Shown: positions 17,379 through 26,743, numbered from the stretch's first letter. The stretch: 64,000 nt of DNA from Roseovarius mucosus (GCF_002080415.1 NZ_CP020474.1:2307501-2371500); one strand, 5' to 3'. Translations and numbers: made by a program. The notes: generated by a model from the letters alone, not told the origin.

Positions 17379-18425
17379 ATGGCAACCGTAACCCTCGACG
17401 CTATCAAGAAACGCTTTGGTCCGACCGAGGTCATTCAAGGCGTCAGCCTAGATGTGGCGGATGGGGAATTCATCGTCATCGTCGGGCCCTCTGGCTGTGG
17501 AAAATCCACACTCCTGCGTATGGTCGCGGGGCTTGAGACGATCACCGAGGGGGAATTGCGCATCGGCGACCGCCGCGCGAATGATCTTGAACCGATGGAC
17601 CGCGACATCGCCATGGTGTTTCAGAATTACGCGCTCTATCCGCATATGAGCGTGGCGCAGAACATGGGCTATGGCCTCAAGATCGCGGGCCTGCCCAAAT
17701 CCGAGATTGCCGCCAAGGTTCAGGATGCCGCCAAACTCTTGCAACTGACCGAACTCCTTGATCGCAAGCCCCGGCAGCTTTCAGGCGGTCAGCGCCAGCG
17801 CGTTGCCATGGGCCGCGCCATCGTGCGCGCGCCTTCGGTGTTCCTGTTCGACGAACCGCTCTCAAATCTTGATGCCAAGCTGCGCGTGCAGATGCGGCTC
17901 GAAATCCGCGAACTACAGGCCAAGCTTGGGATCACATCGCTTTATGTCACCCATGATCAGGTCGAGGCGATGACCATGGCCGACCGCATGATCGTGATGA
18001 ACGCAGGGCGCGCCGAACAAATCGGCACACCTTTGGATGTCTATGAACGCCCCGCCACGCTTTTTGCTGCGCAGTTCATCGGCAGCCCGTCGATGAATGT
18101 GCTCGAGGTCGAGGGGCGCGATGGCGCGCTCTGGCTTGGTGATGCGGGCTTGCCCAACCCCAGAGGCCATAGCGGCCCCGTCATGCTTGGGATGCGCCCC
18201 GAACATCTGACGCCTGATCCCGAGGGGCCAATCGCCATGCAGGTCTTGCTGGCCGAACCTTTGGGCGCCAACACACTTTTGCACGGCAAACTTGAGGGGG
18301 GGCAAAACTTTACCGCCAGCTTGCCGGGGGTGCATCAGGTGGCCCAAGGCGGTGCGCAATTGCGCCTTGGTATCGCGCCTTCAAACATGCATCTGTTTGA
18401 CCACAAAACAGGCGCGCGGCTTTGA
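17379..18425 (+). CDS. ugpC: Ugp-type ABC transporter ATPase UgpC
   Basis: ATP-binding subunit, 348 residues: an ABC domain (about 1-235) followed by a TOBE/OB-fold regulatory domain as in MalK and UgpC. Walker A GPSGCGKS at 36-43, signature [14 protein letters not shown], Walker [17 protein letters not shown] and the switch histidine in [11 protein letters not shown] are intact. The start at 17379 comes directly after ugpE and begins [13 protein letters not shown], as in the family; the longer frame starts within ugpE. It energises UgpAE; MalK-type TOBE domains can also serve as regulatory docking sites. Confidence 0.92.
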   Translation: MATVTLDAIKKRFGPTEVIQGVSLDVADGEFIVIVGPSGCGKSTLLRMVAGLETITEGELRIGDRRANDLEPMDRDIAMVFQNYALYPHMSVAQNMGYGLKIAGLPKSEIAAKVQDAAKLLQLTELLDRKPRQLSGGQRQRVAMGRAIVRAPSVFLFDEPLSNLDAKLRVQMRLEIRELQAKLGITSLYVTHDQVEAMTMADRMIVMNAGRAEQIGTPLDVYERPATLFAAQFIGSPSMNVLEVEGRDGALWLGDAGLPNPRGHSGPVMLGMRPEHLTPDPEGPIAMQVLLAEPLGANTLLHGKLEGGQNFTASLPGVHQVAQGGAQLRLGIAPSNMHLFDHKTGARL

Positions 18426-18450
18426 AAACCCGCCACTAGCCCTTGGGGTC

Positions 18451-19791
18451 TCAGATGTCCTTGAGAATGCGCCGCGCCATGTCCTGTCCTGACAGAACCG
18501 CCCCATGTGCTGTGCCGAAATGGTCCGCCGAACAGGCCTCGCCCGCAAACCAAAGCTGTCCGTCCCAATCTGGACCGGCCAGAGCGCGCCGCGTCGCAGG
18601 CGTGGTGCCGACGGCATTGAAACTATAGCTGCCATAGCTCAGTGGTTCTTGCCCCCACCGCGTTATCTGCGCATCCAGTGGGGCGGGAAATCCCGTGCCG
18701 AACATCCCGCGGAGCGCGTCATGCGCGGCAGCTAGGGTGTCACGATCACTGAACCCTTCAAGCTCGGTCGCCGGGTCTGCGGCGTTGAACCCGATCAGCA
18801 CCGGCATCGCCATTGATCGCGCAAGCGAGACCCATTCCCCCCAGAACCCCGGACGCGGGCCCAGCCAGCCGATCCAATCCACGTCCTGAGGCCAGTCTAT
18901 GCGGTCAAACCGCAGAATGCATTTGTTCAAAAGACCCATGCGCAGGCCGTCGATTGCCGCCTGACGCGCACGCGTCAAATCAGTGGCAAAGCGCACCCGC
19001 CCGGATTGCAGCACACCAAGCGGCAGGGTGCAGATCACCCGATCCGCCACAATCCGGCTGCCATCGGCCAGCTGCACCATCCCCGGTGCCACTTCGCGCA
19101 CCGGGGCGGACAGCCGGATATCCAGCCCCTGCGCAAGCGTTGTGGTGATCTGATCAAACCCTTGCGGAAAGAGCATATCTGCCCCGCCGAATTCTGCGCC
19201 CTCGTCTCCGTACCACGCCGACAAAAGACGCGCGGGGCTGCCGTATTCCTGCTCCAACGTGCTGTTGACCAGATAGAGCACCAGACGCCGCAGCCTTGCA
19301 TCCGCACTCTGCCACTCGGGCGATGCCTCCAGCGCTTGCATCACTGAAATGTCGCGCGTGCGGTTCTCGGTTGCGGCAAGGGCGCGGCGCAACAGGGTTT
19401 TGGCGGGGCGCATGTCCGGATCGATCTCTGCGCCGTCTGCCGCCAAGAGGATCGCCGCATTGTAGCTTGTCGCGACCACGCGCGCGCCGCTCTGACGCGC
19501 CAGATCCGTCAGGGGATTACCGCGCTGCCCGTGTATCCAGCTTGCGCCAAGGTCCACCGGCATATCGGGCCATAGCCGCGATGTGCGAATGCGCCCCCCA
19601 ACCTTTGCTCCGGCTTCTAGGACTGTGACCGTTTGTCCGGCATCATGCAGGGCCCGCGCGGCCGAGAGGCCCGCCAAACCGGCACCGATGACAACCGTTC
19701 GCGTGCCGTCTTGTGCAGATGCGCGGCCTGCCGCACAGGCGACCGCGCTCAATCCCGCCAGTACCGTGCGACGTCCCAGCCGGGCGCTCAT
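18451..19791 (-). CDS. Exported FAD-dependent amine oxidase
   Basis: Flavin-containing monoamine oxidase family protein, 446 residues. After a signal with twin arginines (GRRTVLAGLSAVACAAGRASA, Tat-like, split here at residues 6-26) comes the dinucleotide-binding motif VVIGAGLAGLSAARAL with the FAD-ribose Glu in VTVLEAGAKVGGR. DLGASWIHG and the C-terminal LWFAGEACSADHFGTAHGA are typical of polyamine and monoamine oxidases, the last being the FAD-binding motif with the substrate-side region. It should oxidise an amine to an aldehyde with release of hydrogen peroxide in the periplasm, FAD being loaded before Tat export. It converges with ugpC (25-bp gap) and is a single-gene unit. The substrate is unknown. 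No clear ribosome-binding site precedes the ATG. Confidence 0.85.
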   Translation of the reverse strand: MSARLGRRTVLAGLSAVACAAGRASAQDGTRTVVIGAGLAGLSAARALHDAGQTVTVLEAGAKVGGRIRTSRLWPDMPVDLGASWIHGQRGNPLTDLARQSGARVVATSYNAAILLAADGAEIDPDMRPAKTLLRRALAATENRTRDISVMQALEASPEWQSADARLRRLVLYLVNSTLEQEYGSPARLLSAWYGDEGAEFGGADMLFPQGFDQITTTLAQGLDIRLSAPVREVAPGMVQLADGSRIVADRVICTLPLGVLQSGRVRFATDLTRARQAAIDGLRMGLLNKCILRFDRIDWPQDVDWIGWLGPRPGFWGEWVSLARSMAMPVLIGFNAADPATELEGFSDRDTLAAAHDALRGMFGTGFPAPLDAQITRWGQEPLSYGSYSFNAVGTTPATRRALAGPDWDGQLWFAGEACSADHFGTAHGAVLSGQDMARRILKDI

Positions 19792-20015
19792 AGGAACACA
19801 CCCGCGGCGACAGCGCCCCGATTACACCCGGTCTGCAAAAAGTTGGCCTTTTGCGCAAGAACTTGGATCATCACCGCATGCTTCTCAAACCGTCCTGTCA
19901 CACCTATCTCGCTCTGATGTGCCTTGCTTGACGATACAGTATTTTGGGCGTTCGGCGAACCGGGATAAAACCCGCTTCTTGGCACTACGGTTTGATTGCT
20001 TGGCCGATCAGCGCG

Positions 20016-20573
20016 TCATTGGGCCCACCAACCCTCTAGCCTAAGTGCTTGGCGGGCGGTTTCCTGCATGTGGCAGGCCATGGTCGCAGGCCCGCCGCCT
20101 GTACCGCCCATCCATTGCGCCTGTTCATAGAGACAGGCCGCATCGCGAAATGCCATCCACGCGCGCTGCATTTCGCGCAGGCTGTTCTCTAGGGATGGCA
20201 CGCTGGCGCCAATGCTGGCCATTTCGGCATCGCTCGCCCGGGCGGCATCCATCTTTGCGGCATAGGCCGCGTTCAGCCGTCCATCCCACAGCTTCAATTC
20301 AGCGTCGAGACAGTCAATCATGCCGATAGTCGTCTCTCCTCCGTCTGTCGTCATGCAGGTCTGCGCCGAGCGCCCGACGCAATCAAGCACCGCATGCCCC
20401 GAGAGGTTGGGCGCAAGGCGCTCGGCCTCGCGGGTACAGGCAAGGGTCGCATCGGGCAGGAAAACCGGCTCGGCCTGTGCCGCCCCACTGCTGGCCAAAA
20501 GCAGAGCGAACGCCAGTTGCCCCGCCCTGTGTCCGAAAGGCCGAATGATGCTAGTGCCTGGAATGCCGTTCAT
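20016..20573 (-). CDS. LprI-like (DUF1311) exported protein
   Basis: Small exported protein, 185 residues, with the DUF1311/LprI-type domain. A signal peptide (LAFALLLASSGAAQA, cleaved about residue 34) is followed by the cysteine-rich core: CTREAERLAPN, CVGRSAQTC, then MIDCLDAELKLWDGRLNAAY and REMQRAWMAFRDAACLYEQA. The paired Cys and the C-x-LN-Y pattern define the family, whose best-known member inhibits lysozyme in Mycobacterium; most members have no known role. The start at 20573 follows TAGGAG at a rather long 10-nt spacing. It lies 35 bp downstream of pncB and may be cotranscribed with it, though a functional link is not apparent. Confidence 0.75.
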   Translation of the reverse strand: MNGIPGTSIIRPFGHRAGQLAFALLLASSGAAQAEPVFLPDATLACTREAERLAPNLSGHAVLDCVGRSAQTCMTTDGGETTIGMIDCLDAELKLWDGRLNAAYAAKMDAARASDAEMASIGASVPSLENSLREMQRAWMAFRDAACLYEQAQWMGGTGGGPATMACHMQETARQALRLEGWWAQ

Positions 20574-20608
20574 GTGTTCATCACTCCTACGCCCGGATAT
20601 GACACGCG

Positions 20609-21901
20609 TCAGACGACCACGTCGAACTCTTCTTGTGCGCCCACGCCAAAGACGCGCCGATACCTTGCAATCTCTTGGTCTGGTCCCATCGCCTTGCGCG
20701 GGTTGTCCGACAGCTTGACCGTGGGCCGCCCGTTGGCCGCCACCGCCTTGCACACCAACGAGAACGGCGCCAAGGCATCATCGGGCGTGAGCCCGCGAAA
20801 ATCATTGGTCAAGAGCGTACCCCACCCAAAGGAGCACCGGACACGCCCCGAGAACCGCTGATGCAGCGCGATGATCCTCTCCACATCCAGACCGTCGGAA
20901 AAGATCACCATTTTCTGCCGTGGGTCCTCGCCGCGCGATGTCCACCATTTGATCGCTGTTTCTGCCCCTTCTTCGGGCGCACCAGAATCGATACGGATGC
21001 CGGTCCATCCCGCTAACCAGTCGGGGGCATTGTCGAGAAACCCACGCGTGCCATAGGTATCGGGCAGGATGATACGCAGGTTGCCATCATGCTCTTCATG
21101 CCAGTCCGACAGCACCTCGTAGGGCGCGCGCGCCAAGCCTGCGTCATCCTCGGCCAGTGCGGCATAGACCATTGGCAGTTCATGGGCATTGGTGCCAATC
21201 GCCTCAAGATCGCGGTTCTTGGCGATCAGACAATTCGATGTGCCGACAAATCGGTTGCCCAAACGCTCGCTCATGGCCTGCACGCACCAGTCCTGCCACA
21301 GGAACGAATGCCGCCGCCGCGTGCCGAAATCGGCAATGCGCAGCCCCTCGATCGGGCGCAGATGCTCGACCTTTTCCCACAGCTTGGTCATGGCGCGGGC
21401 ATAGAGTACCTGAAGCTCGAATTTCTTGAGGTGGTGCAGCACGGAGCGGGATCGCAACTCCATAAGAACCGCCAAGGCCGGGATTTCCCACAGCATCACC
21501 TCGGGCCATTTGCCCTCGAAGGTCAGCTCGTATTGTCCGTCCCGCTTCTCCAGATGATAGGGCGGGAGGCGCAGCGTCTCGAACCAATCCATGAACTCTG
21601 ATGTGAACATGCTCCGCTTGCCGTAGAACATGTTGCCGCGCATCCATGTGCTTTCGCCCCGCGACAGCGACAATGACCGGATATGATCCAGCTGTTCCCG
21701 TAGCTCGCCCTCGTCCACCAGATCGGCCAATCGGATCGCGTTGCTGCGATTGATAAGCGAAAAGGTAACGGTGGTGTCGCGACGTTTGCGAAACACCGAT
21801 TGGCACATCAAAAGCTTGTAGAAATCAGTGTCGATCAGGGATCGGACAATCGGGTCGATTTTCCATTTGTGATTATGCACACGTGTGGCGATATCGACCA
21901 T
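20609..21901 (-). CDS. pncB: Nicotinate phosphoribosyltransferase
   Basis: PncB, 430 residues, makes nicotinate mononucleotide from nicotinate and PRPP with ATP hydrolysis in the Preiss-Handler NAD salvage route. Family marks are LIDTDFYKLLM near the N-terminus (substrate tunnel), FGTRRRHSFLWQ, GTSNCLIAK, GIRIDSGAPEEGAETAIKW and SFGWGTLLTNDF, where the PRPP and phosphate contacts lie. The ATG at 21901 has GGAGG 6 nt upstream; the seven-residue longer form was rejected. Housekeeping gene, divergent from the second TRAP operon across 284 bp. Confidence 0.96.
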   Translation of the reverse strand: MVDIATRVHNHKWKIDPIVRSLIDTDFYKLLMCQSVFRKRRDTTVTFSLINRSNAIRLADLVDEGELREQLDHIRSLSLSRGESTWMRGNMFYGKRSMFTSEFMDWFETLRLPPYHLEKRDGQYELTFEGKWPEVMLWEIPALAVLMELRSRSVLHHLKKFELQVLYARAMTKLWEKVEHLRPIEGLRIADFGTRRRHSFLWQDWCVQAMSERLGNRFVGTSNCLIAKNRDLEAIGTNAHELPMVYAALAEDDAGLARAPYEVLSDWHEEHDGNLRIILPDTYGTRGFLDNAPDWLAGWTGIRIDSGAPEEGAETAIKWWTSRGEDPRQKMVIFSDGLDVERIIALHQRFSGRVRCSFGWGTLLTNDFRGLTPDDALAPFSLVCKAVAANGRPTVKLSDNPRKAMGPDQEIARYRRVFGVGAQEEFDVVV

Positions 21902-22030
21902 TGGTGGCCTCCGGCGGGACAATTGCAGCGGTTAAATCAAAGCGGACGGGCACGTGCAAGGCGCATTGGTGGGCTTGGCCCCGACGCAAGGCCGCTGTTG
22001 CGTGGCTAGACACAAGAAATCAGGCCAATT

Positions 22031-22049
22031 TGGTAAATTAATCTTACCA
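22031..22049. promoter_or_regulatory. Palindromic operator candidate upstream of second TRAP operon
   Basis: Perfect inverted repeat TGGTAA-N7-TTACCA in the pncB-dctP intergenic region, about 137 bp before the dctP start. The TGGT/ACCA ends recall GntR-family operators. No regulator gene is adjacent, so the protein that binds is unknown. Confidence 0.4.
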
Positions 22050-22185
22050 GAATGCTTGCCTTTGCCCACATAACCGTTACGATTGCCCGCGTGTGGCGGA
22101 AACAGGGCCTCGAATCGCCCGTGGGGGATATGCTTTGCCCGCCATCCGATGCGAATAGACGCAACAGATTTATGGGAGGACTACC

Positions 22186-23316
22186 ATGACAAACAAGTCG
22201 AAGATGGATCGGCGCTCGTTCCTGCGCCGCGCGGCGGTTGGGGCGCCGGCGGTTGCTGCGGGCGCGCTCGCGGCTCCGGCGGTGTTGGCACAGGCGCCGC
22301 TGGTGCTCAAGATGCAGACATCTTGGCCCGCTGGCGACATCTGGCAGGAAATGGCGCAGGATTATGCAACCCGCGTTGAGGAAATGTCCGGCGGCCGTCT
22401 GAAGATCGACGTGCTGCCTGCCGGCGCTGTCGTGGGCGCATTTCAGGTGCTCGACGCCGTGAATGACGGTGTTCTCGACATTGCGCACTCGGTGCCGGTC
22501 TACTGGTATGGCAAGAACAAAGCGGCCTCGCTCTTTGGGACTGGCCCCGTGTTCGGCGGCTCGGCAACCACGATGCTCAGCTGGTTCTACGAAGGCGGCG
22601 GCAAGGCGCTCTATGACGAGCTGACCCAGGATATCATGGGCCTCGAAGTCGATGGTTACATGGGCTTCCCGATGTTCGCGCAGCCCTTCGGCTGGTTCAA
22701 GGGCGAGGTGAACACTGTCGCTGACCTGCAGGGCTTCAAATACCGCACCGTGGGTCTTGCTGCTGACCTGCTGCAGTCGATGGGCATGTCTGTCGCCCAG
22801 CTTCCGGGTGGCGAAATTGTGCCCGCGATGGAGCGTGGCGTGATCGACGCGTTCGAGTTCAACAACCCGTCGTCGGACCGTAACTTTGGTGCGCATGACG
22901 TGGCCAAGAACTACTATCTGTCCTCGTATCACCAGGCCTCCGAGAGCTTTGAATTCCTGTTCAACAAGCTGACCATGGAAGATCTCGATCCTGATATGCG
23001 CGCGATCCTGAAGTACGCGGTTGAAGCGGCTTCCACCGCGAACACCGCCAAGGCGATGCGTCGCTATTCTGCAGACCTCAAGTGGCTGCAAGAAGAGGCC
23101 GGTGTTACCATTCACCGTACCTCCACGGACATTCTGAATGGTCAGATCGAAGCATGGGACAAGTTGATCCCGGTTCTCGAAGAAGACCCCTTCATGAAGA
23201 AGTGTCTCGACAGCCAGCGCGCATGGGTGGAGCAAGTCACCTATTACGAACTGATGAACGCGCCTGACTATGCGCTTGCCTTCGATCACTACTTCCCGGG
23301 CAAGCTCAAGATGTAA
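22186..23316 (+). CDS. dctP: TRAP transporter solute-binding protein (second system)
   Basis: Periplasmic binding protein of a second TRAP transporter, 376 residues. It has a Tat signal (MDRRSFLRRAAVGAPAV, ending near AAPAVLAQA), so it is probably exported folded. The body (LKMQTSWPAGDIWQEMA, LPAGAVVGAFQVLDAV, MERGVIDAFEFNNPSSD) belongs to the TakP/FcbT1-like branch, members of which bind 2-oxo acids, lactate or aromatic acids; the RGVIDAFEF region holds the residues that contact the carboxylate. GGGAGG stands 6 nt before the ATG. The downstream amidase and D-2-hydroxyacid dehydrogenase suggest a carboxylate or amide-bearing ligand. Confidence 0.9.
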   Translation: MTNKSKMDRRSFLRRAAVGAPAVAAGALAAPAVLAQAPLVLKMQTSWPAGDIWQEMAQDYATRVEEMSGGRLKIDVLPAGAVVGAFQVLDAVNDGVLDIAHSVPVYWYGKNKAASLFGTGPVFGGSATTMLSWFYEGGGKALYDELTQDIMGLEVDGYMGFPMFAQPFGWFKGEVNTVADLQGFKYRTVGLAADLLQSMGMSVAQLPGGEIVPAMERGVIDAFEFNNPSSDRNFGAHDVAKNYYLSSYHQASESFEFLFNKLTMEDLDPDMRAILKYAVEAASTANTAKAMRRYSADLKWLQEEAGVTIHRTSTDILNGQIEAWDKLIPVLEEDPFMKKCLDSQRAWVEQVTYYELMNAPDYALAFDHYFPGKLKM

Positions 23317-23343
23317 TCACGGTGTAAAAACCGGAAAATCCAG

Positions 23344-23370
23344 GGCCCCGGCGCAGGAAACGCCGGGGCC
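23344..23370 (+). terminator. GC hairpin between dctP and dctQ
   Basis: Perfect 10-bp stem (GGCCCCGGCG / CGCCGGGGCC) with a 7-nt loop, 28 bp after the dctP stop, followed by GCTTTCAAAA without a strong T run. More likely a partial terminator or 3' stabiliser giving excess binding protein than a full stop, since dctQ follows at once. Confidence 0.6.
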
Positions 23371-23395
23371 GCTTTCAAAATAGAGGGGGCTCCGT

Positions 23396-23980
23396 GTGAT
23401 CGGTTTCATACGTTTCGCCGACAACCTGTCGGCCTGGTTCGGCAAGGCGTTCGCCTGGCTGATCGTCCTGATGGCCTTTGGCACCGGCTATGAGGTGGTG
23501 GTGCGCTATCTCTTCAATAATCCGACGGCTTGGGCACTTGATGTGTCCTTCATTATGTATGGCACGCTCTTCATGATGGGTGGCGCCTACACGCTGTCAC
23601 GTGGCGGGCATGTGCGGGGTGACTTTCTCTATCGCCTCTGGCAGCCGCGTAATCAGGCCAAAGTCGATTTGGTGCTGTATATCCTCTTCTTCTTTCCGGG
23701 TATTCTGGCGCTGATCATTGCCGGATGGAAATATGCTGCGCGCTCTTGGTCCTATGCCGAGGTTTCCGTGAACAGCCCGGCAGGTATCCCGATCTATCAG
23801 TTCAAGACTGTGATCGTCGCCGCCGGAATCCTTCTCTTGATCCAAGGTGTCGCTCAGGTGTTTCGTTGCATCCACTGCATGCGTACCAATGAATGGCTCA
23901 AAGCCGATGAAGATGTCTTCGAAACCGAAGACCTGCTGATGCAAAAGGCCGCTGAGGCCGAAAAGGACGCACATCCATGA
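23396..23980 (+). CDS. dctQ: TRAP transporter small permease DctQ (second system)
   Basis: Small membrane subunit, 194 residues from a GTG at 23396 with GAGGGGG shortly upstream. Four hydrophobic segments are visible, for example FAWLIVLMAFGTGYEVVV, ILFFFPGILALIIAGW and VIVAAGILLLIQGVAQVF. ALDVSFIMYGTLFMMGGAY and GGHVRGDFLYRLW are typical DctQ stretches. The acidic, charged C-terminal tail after residue 160 (KADEDVFETEDLL) is longer than usual. Its stop overlaps the dctM start (ATGA). Confidence 0.9.
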   Translation: MIGFIRFADNLSAWFGKAFAWLIVLMAFGTGYEVVVRYLFNNPTAWALDVSFIMYGTLFMMGGAYTLSRGGHVRGDFLYRLWQPRNQAKVDLVLYILFFFPGILALIIAGWKYAARSWSYAEVSVNSPAGIPIYQFKTVIVAAGILLLIQGVAQVFRCIHCMRTNEWLKADEDVFETEDLLMQKAAEAEKDAHP

Positions 23981-25395
23981 CCGATCCGCAAATCGCCCTG
24001 ATGATGCTGGGCCTTTTCCTTATCTTCGTCTTTCTAGGCTTTCCCATCGCATTTACCCTCATGGCTATGGGTATCGGCTTTGGCTACTACGCCTATTTCG
24101 ATGCTGGCCGCATGTGGCGCAGCTTTGACAGGCTGGCCGAGGATGCCGGGGCGTGGGACCAATGGACTCTCTGGCTTGAGGGGTTCTTTAACAATCGAAT
24201 ATTCGATTTGTTCGTGAACCAGACCTATACGGTTATGTCGAACGAAGTTCTGACCGCCGTGCCGCTGTTTTTGTTCATGGGTTACATCGTCGAGCGCGCG
24301 AATATCGTCGACCGGCTGTTTGGCACGCTCAACATCGCGGCGCGCAACATGCCGGGCTCTATGGGTGTGGCGGCGCTGATTACCTGCGCGCTTTTTGCTA
24401 CCGCCACCGGCATCGTCGGCGCGGTCGTGACACTGATGGGCCTTCTGGCGCTGCCTGCCATGCTCAAGGCGCGGTATGATCCGTCCTTTGCGTCTGGCAT
24501 CATCTGCGCTGGCGGCACGTTGGGCATTCTCATTCCGCCGTCGATCATGCTGATCGTTTACGCAGCGGCGTCGAGCGTCTCTATCGTGCGCCTCTACGCG
24601 GCGGCACTTTTGCCGGGTCTGACGCTGGTTGGTCTCTATCTCATCTACGTGATCGGTCGCTCGATCCTGCAACCGTCTGTGGCCCCCAAGCCGACCAAAG
24701 AGGAAATCCCCGAGATTCCCAAGACCCAGCTCTTTGTCATGATCCTGACATCGCTGGTGCCCTTGGCCTTTCTCATCCTCGCAGTGCTTGGTTCCATTCT
24801 GTTCGGTCTGGCCACCCCGACCGAAGCGGCGTCAATTGGCGCACTGGGCGGCATCTTCTTGGCATTCGCCTACCGTGCGATGACATGGCAGCGTATGCGC
24901 GAAAGCGTGTATCTGACGGTGCGTACCACAGCGATGGTTTGCTGGCTCTTTGTTGGGTCCTACACCTTCTCGGCGGTGTTCTCTTACCTCGGTGGCGAAC
25001 ATGTGATTTCCGAATTCGTCCAGAGCATGAACCTCACCCCGCTGATGTTCCTGCTGTTGGCGCAGCTCATCATCTTCCTTTTGGGCTGGCCGCTGGAGTG
25101 GTCTGAAATCATCATCATCTTCGTACCGATCTTTCTGCCGCTTCTGGCTTTCTTCGAGATCGATCCGCTGTTCTTTGGCATTCTGGTGGCACTCAACCTG
25201 CAAACCAGTTTCTTAACGCCACCCATGGCCATGTCGGCCTATTACCTCAAGGGGATCGCCCCGCCAGAGATCAAGCTTACGCAGATTTTCTCGGGCGTCA
25301 TGCCGTTCCTCTTCTGCGTGTTCATAGCTATGGCCATGATGTATAATTTCCCGCAGATCGTCTATTATCTGCCGGAGCTTATGTATGGCAAATAA
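23977..25395 (+). CDS. dctM: TRAP transporter large permease DctM (second system)
   Basis: Large membrane subunit, 472 residues, about a dozen membrane helices. VPLFLFMGYIVERANIVDRL, SFASGIICAGGTLGILIPPS and the C-terminal NLQTSFLTPPMAMSAYYLKG are family hallmarks. An insertion of about 30 residues near residues 40-80 (the FDRLAEDAGAWDQW segment) is not present in the first DctM of the window, a difference also seen in takP-type permeases. It overlaps dctQ by 4 bp and the following amidase by 11 bp, so the amidase is translationally linked to the transporter. Confidence 0.93.
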   Translation: MTDPQIALMMLGLFLIFVFLGFPIAFTLMAMGIGFGYYAYFDAGRMWRSFDRLAEDAGAWDQWTLWLEGFFNNRIFDLFVNQTYTVMSNEVLTAVPLFLFMGYIVERANIVDRLFGTLNIAARNMPGSMGVAALITCALFATATGIVGAVVTLMGLLALPAMLKARYDPSFASGIICAGGTLGILIPPSIMLIVYAAASSVSIVRLYAAALLPGLTLVGLYLIYVIGRSILQPSVAPKPTKEEIPEIPKTQLFVMILTSLVPLAFLILAVLGSILFGLATPTEAASIGALGGIFLAFAYRAMTWQRMRESVYLTVRTTAMVCWLFVGSYTFSAVFSYLGGEHVISEFVQSMNLTPLMFLLLAQLIIFLLGWPLEWSEIIIIFVPIFLPLLAFFEIDPLFFGILVALNLQTSFLTPPMAMSAYYLKGIAPPEIKLTQIFSGVMPFLFCVFIAMAMMYNFPQIVYYLPELMYGK

Positions 25396-26728
25396 GGCCG
25401 ATATCCTGATGCTATCCGCGTGCGAGTTGCGCACGCGGCTGGCTTTGGGGGCGCTGAGCGCCCTCGATCTGGTCGAAGCGTGCATAGACCGGATCGAGGC
25501 GCGAGAGCCTGAAATACACGCTTGGGCTTGGTTCGATGCCGATTTTGCGCGTCAGCAAGCCAAGGCGCTGGATGCACAACGTCAGGCCGGGCGCCCCATC
25601 GGGGCGCTTCACGGTCTGCCGGTTGCCCTCAAGGACATCATCGACACCGCCAAGATTCCGACAGAGAACGGCTGTCCGTTGGATGCGGGCCGCATTCCAT
25701 TCAAGGATGCGGCCATCGTCGCCCGTCTCAAGGCGGCGGGTGCCGTGATCATGGGCAAGACGGTCACGACCGAACTGGCCTATATGCATGCGGGTGCCAC
25801 CCGCAATCCACTCAACACCGCACATACGCCCGGTGGTTCGTCCTCGGGATCTGCGGCGGCGGTGGCGGATGGGATGGTGCCGCTCGCCATTGGTACGCAA
25901 ACCGGCGGATCGGTGATCCGGCCCGCGTCTTATTGCGGCGTGACCGGCTTCAAGCCCAGCTTTGGTGCGATCCCCCGTACGGGTGTTCTGATGCAGTCGC
26001 CCACGCTCGATACGCTTGGGGTTTTTGCCCGCACCCCCGCCGACGCGGCGCTTTTGACTGAGGTCTTGATGGGGTATGACGCGGGCGATCCGGCGACAAC
26101 GCCTGCCCCAGTGCCGCCGCTCTTGTCGGTGGCCACATCAGAACCACCGCTCAAGCCGGTTTTTGCCTTTCTCCGCCCGCCGGGTTGGGACAAGGCCGAT
26201 CCGCAGCTGCATGCGGCCTTTGACGAGCTGATCGAGGCTTTGGGCGATCAGGTATTCGAGGTGCCGCTCCCCAATGCCTTTAACGAGGCGGCGGAAATCC
26301 GGGCGCGTATCAATTTTGCCGAAATGGCGAAATACTATTACCGCTATGGCAAATCCCTCGACGCGCTTGGGCCACGCACCCAAGAGGCGCTGAACACCGG
26401 CAATGCCACGCTCGCGCGTGACTATCTCGCGGCACTCGACTGGGCTGACGTGCTTTATGCCGGCCTGGGCGAGATTTTTGAGCGGTGTGATGCGATCCTC
26501 TGTCCCGCTGCCACCGGCCCCGCACCTGAGGGGCTAGAGTATACGGGCGATGCAATTTTCAACGGGCTCTGGACGCTAACGGGCACACCGGCGGTCACAG
26601 TGCCCGCGTTCACGGCGGAAAATGGCCTGCCGATGGGGGTGCAATTCGTCGCCGCACGCGGCAATGACGCGCGCCTCTTGCGCAACGCAAACTGGTTCAC
26701 AGGCTGGCTTTCCGAAGCCGCCGCATGA
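25385..26728 (+). CDS. Amidase signature family hydrolase
   Basis: Amidase of 447 residues with the Ser-cisSer-Lys catalytic apparatus: Lys83 in PVALKDIIDTA, the GGSSSGS loop at 150-156 and the nucleophile Ser176 in TQTGGSVIRPAS. It hydrolyses a carboxamide to a carboxylate and ammonia or amine. No signal peptide, hence cytoplasmic. GatA is excluded as the best call because no gatB or gatC is near and the C-terminus is short. The start overlaps dctM by 11 bp, so the substrate is probably what the TRAP system imports or something derived from it. The real substrate is not readable from the sequence. Confidence 0.9.
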   Translation: MANKADILMLSACELRTRLALGALSALDLVEACIDRIEAREPEIHAWAWFDADFARQQAKALDAQRQAGRPIGALHGLPVALKDIIDTAKIPTENGCPLDAGRIPFKDAAIVARLKAAGAVIMGKTVTTELAYMHAGATRNPLNTAHTPGGSSSGSAAAVADGMVPLAIGTQTGGSVIRPASYCGVTGFKPSFGAIPRTGVLMQSPTLDTLGVFARTPADAALLTEVLMGYDAGDPATTPAPVPPLLSVATSEPPLKPVFAFLRPPGWDKADPQLHAAFDELIEALGDQVFEVPLPNAFNEAAEIRARINFAEMAKYYYRYGKSLDALGPRTQEALNTGNATLARDYLAALDWADVLYAGLGEIFERCDAILCPAATGPAPEGLEYTGDAIFNGLWTLTGTPAVTVPAFTAENGLPMGVQFVAARGNDARLLRNANWFTGWLSEAAA

Positions 26729-26743
26729 GAAAAGGATGACGAT

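Noticed and set aside
22006..23289. 427-codon open frame on the minus strand
   Set aside because: Antisense to the second dctP, which has a clear Tat signal and family motifs.
25385..26728. GatA subunit of the tRNA amidotransferase
   Set aside because: No gatC or gatB adjacent, and it is overlapped by a TRAP permease gene; a catabolic amidase is more likely.
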